Position numbers and translations under genes: made by a program. The notes under the pieces are model-generated. The model made no database searches. It was not told the DNA's origin and was given only the letters and a program-made list of their open reading frames with translations. Below are positions 62,681 through 64,000 of a stretch of DNA of 64,000 nt, one piece after another. This DNA comes from Flavobacterium frigidimaris (GTDB lineage: Bacteria > Bacteroidota > Bacteroidia > Flavobacteriales > Flavobacteriaceae), in contig FQWG01000013.1 of the NCBI GenBank assembly GCA_900129595.1, positions 1 through 64,000 of the forward strand, given 5' to 3'. Numbering within the stretch: position 1 is the first letter of the stretch; each line of letters starts with the position of its first letter.

Positions 62681-64000
62681 TTAATTGGATTTAGTTATAT
62701 CGTACTGAAAATTGAAAGATACATCTCTTGGCCCCGTTCCTATTTCGGAGTTAAACTGTACAATAGCTTCAGTACCTCCATTTAAATATACTTGACACGG
62801 ATATGCAGCAGTTCCGGCGGTAGTAGTGAATACGATACCTTGACCACAATAGAAATTAGTTGCAGATCCCGCAATATTTATGGGTAATGATATTCTAAAT
62901 CTCGATAAAGTAGAGCTTGCGGTTATGTTCAAATTAACGTTAGCCTGAACAGAAACGATATTCCCTACTTTTATATAATTGGACATTCTGCCTATCCCGT
63001 TTATAGATACATTAGTTATTTCTGAGACTGTTGCGGTATAACTTCCTGAAGTTCCTGCCTCGGCGGCTGTAGGTATATCCGATAACAAAGCTATTACTCC
63101 ACTATTATTTGGGAAACTATAAGTTTGCGCAGTACTAAGCAGACTAGTTTTAAACATCGCAAATTGTCGTGAAGATGATCCAGACGCTATAGCTATATCA
63201 TTCCCTATGGCAGTTATTGTTGCTGCTCCTGAACCTGTTGGTTTAGCGGGGCTTCCAAGCCAGGATATAAAAGAACTATCCAATTTCAAACCTGTATTAA
63301 GCGTTAAAAATCCGCTTTTAGATTCATCACCCGTTTTATGAATTACGTTTGCGTCATTAGTATAAACATTTGAATCTACAGATCCATCTGCTTTTAAAAA
63401 TTGCGATGCTGTACCTCCCACTAATCCTAATGCTCCATTACTTGCTAGAATATATGATTTCTGCCTATTGGCACCATAAAACTGTGCAATTTGATTACCA
63501 GTTGAAGTTGAGGCATATAACCCTGCTGAACTTACAGAAACTGCTTGAACCCCCGTTCCGCCTGAAGATATACCTGCTACGCCTATTCCAGAAACACCTG
63601 TTGCTCTTCCGGCAACACCTGTTCCTATGTCTGATGTACCTGATAAAGTCTCAAAACCTCCCGTCGCTGAAACATTTAATCTCCCGTCTTTAGATTCGGC
63701 TCCTGTTTTGTGTATTACATTTGAATCAATTGAATAAACATTACTATCAATAGAACCATCAGCTTTTAAAAATTGAGTTGGTAAGCCTCCTGTCTTTACG
63801 AAAGAGTTTCCTGTAATATTACCTAAATCGCTGATGCTGGAGACTGTAGCCCCATCGCGTAAAACAGTTAAAGGGGTGGCTATATCTACCACATTATTTA
63901 CCGCTTTAGCGTTAGATAAAACTAACATTTTACCCACTTGTGGTGAGTTTTGTGTTGGCTCTATTTTAACTCCAATATAATTAGAGTTAAAAGCACTAAC
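62681..64000 (-). CDS. Tail fibre-like protein, N-terminus beyond window
   Basis: 439 residues are visible; the frame stays open to position 64000, so the start is outside. The GTG and ATG near 63937-63926 should not be taken as the start. The sequence is Ser/Gly/Thr-rich and contains two similar blocks (QFLKADGSIDSNVYSIDSNVIHKTG and QFLKADGSVDSNVYTNDANVIHKTG), typical of trimeric fibre shafts. The C-terminal 130 residues (YTATVSEITNVSINGIGRMSNYIKVGNIVSVQANVNL) look like a knob or peptidase-free cap. It likely contacts the host surface. Confidence 0.8.
   Translation of the reverse strand, partial: VSAFNSNYIGVKIEPTQNSPQVGKMLVLSNAKAVNNVVDIATPLTVLRDGATVSSISDLGNITGNSFVKTGGLPTQFLKADGSIDSNVYSIDSNVIHKTGAESKDGRLNVSATGGFETLSGTSDIGTGVAGRATGVSGIGVAGISSGGTGVQAVSVSSAGLYASTSTGNQIAQFYGANRQKSYILASNGALGLVGGTASQFLKADGSVDSNVYTNDANVIHKTGDESKSGFLTLNTGLKLDSSFISWLGSPAKPTGSGAATITAIGNDIAIASGSSSRQFAMFKTSLLSTAQTYSFPNNSGVIALLSDIPTAAEAGTSGSYTATVSEITNVSINGIGRMSNYIKVGNIVSVQANVNLNITASSTLSRFRISLPINIAGSATNFYCGQGIVFTTTAGTAAYPCQVYLNGGTEAIVQFNSEIGTGPRDVSFNFQYDITKSN

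Overview
The window looks like a chromosomal piece of a Flavobacterium-type Bacteroidota. Support comes from low GC, SusC/SusD pairs, a type IX secretion (T9SS) C-terminal domain on the sialidase, promoter boxes of the form TAnnTTTG, and intergenic palindromic repeats of a kind seen in flavobacteria. No rRNA, tRNA or CRISPR was recognised.

Positions 1-20258 hold a sialic acid utilisation locus on the minus strand. Read 5' to 3' on that strand it runs: ROK-family regulator, SusC/SusD outer-membrane uptake pair (NanO/NanU-like), neuraminate lyase (NanA), Kelch mutarotase (NanM), MFS transporter (NanT-like), sialate O-acetylesterase, AGE-type 2-epimerase (NanE), secreted LamG-sialidase with a T9SS signal, NagA, an EamA transporter and the start of NagB. 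Together these can deacetylate and release sialic acid, import it, cleave it to ManNAc, epimerise it to GlcNAc and feed it to GlcNAc-6-P catabolism. The sugar kinase is not in the window.

Positions 20629-30230 hold a second utilisation locus on the plus strand: ECF sigma factor, FecR anti-sigma, STN-type SusC, SusD and a secreted protein that fuses a phosphodiesterase-like domain to an alkaline phosphatase. The sigma and anti-sigma genes share a three-block upstream element. Positions 30311-41405 hold a Cys-rich winged-helix regulator, a DUF2480 protein, an RND efflux system (adaptor, pump, outer-membrane channel), a DHA2-type MFS pump, an aldehyde dehydrogenase and an SRPBCC protein.

Positions 41451-64000 (continuing off the right edge) hold a contractile phage-tail-like particle cluster with no recognised capsid, terminase or integrase gene. 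It has sheath, tube, baseplate (gp25, X-like, J-like, I-like), hub, spike, two fibre genes, a holin, an M15 peptidase and an S24 (LexA/CI-like) repressor. Five transcription units each begin with the same 14-base element, TACTGAAACTACTG or one mismatch from it on the transcribed strand, placed 41-43 bases upstream of a TAnnTTT-type -7 box. This is the most striking feature of the window. A small 59-codon gene at 56345-56524, probably a DNA-binding protein, sits under the repressor-controlled copy and is a candidate activator of the other units. Where a phage would carry its tape-measure gene, this cluster carries a 758-residue toxin-like protein with a C-terminal JAB/MPN-like HxH motif. It is followed by two paralogous probable immunity genes, a truncated copy of the toxin C-terminus, a broken REP-associated transposase and a SUFU-like protein. 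The reading is a tailocin or extracellular injection system with an effector-immunity module that has been duplicated and then interrupted.
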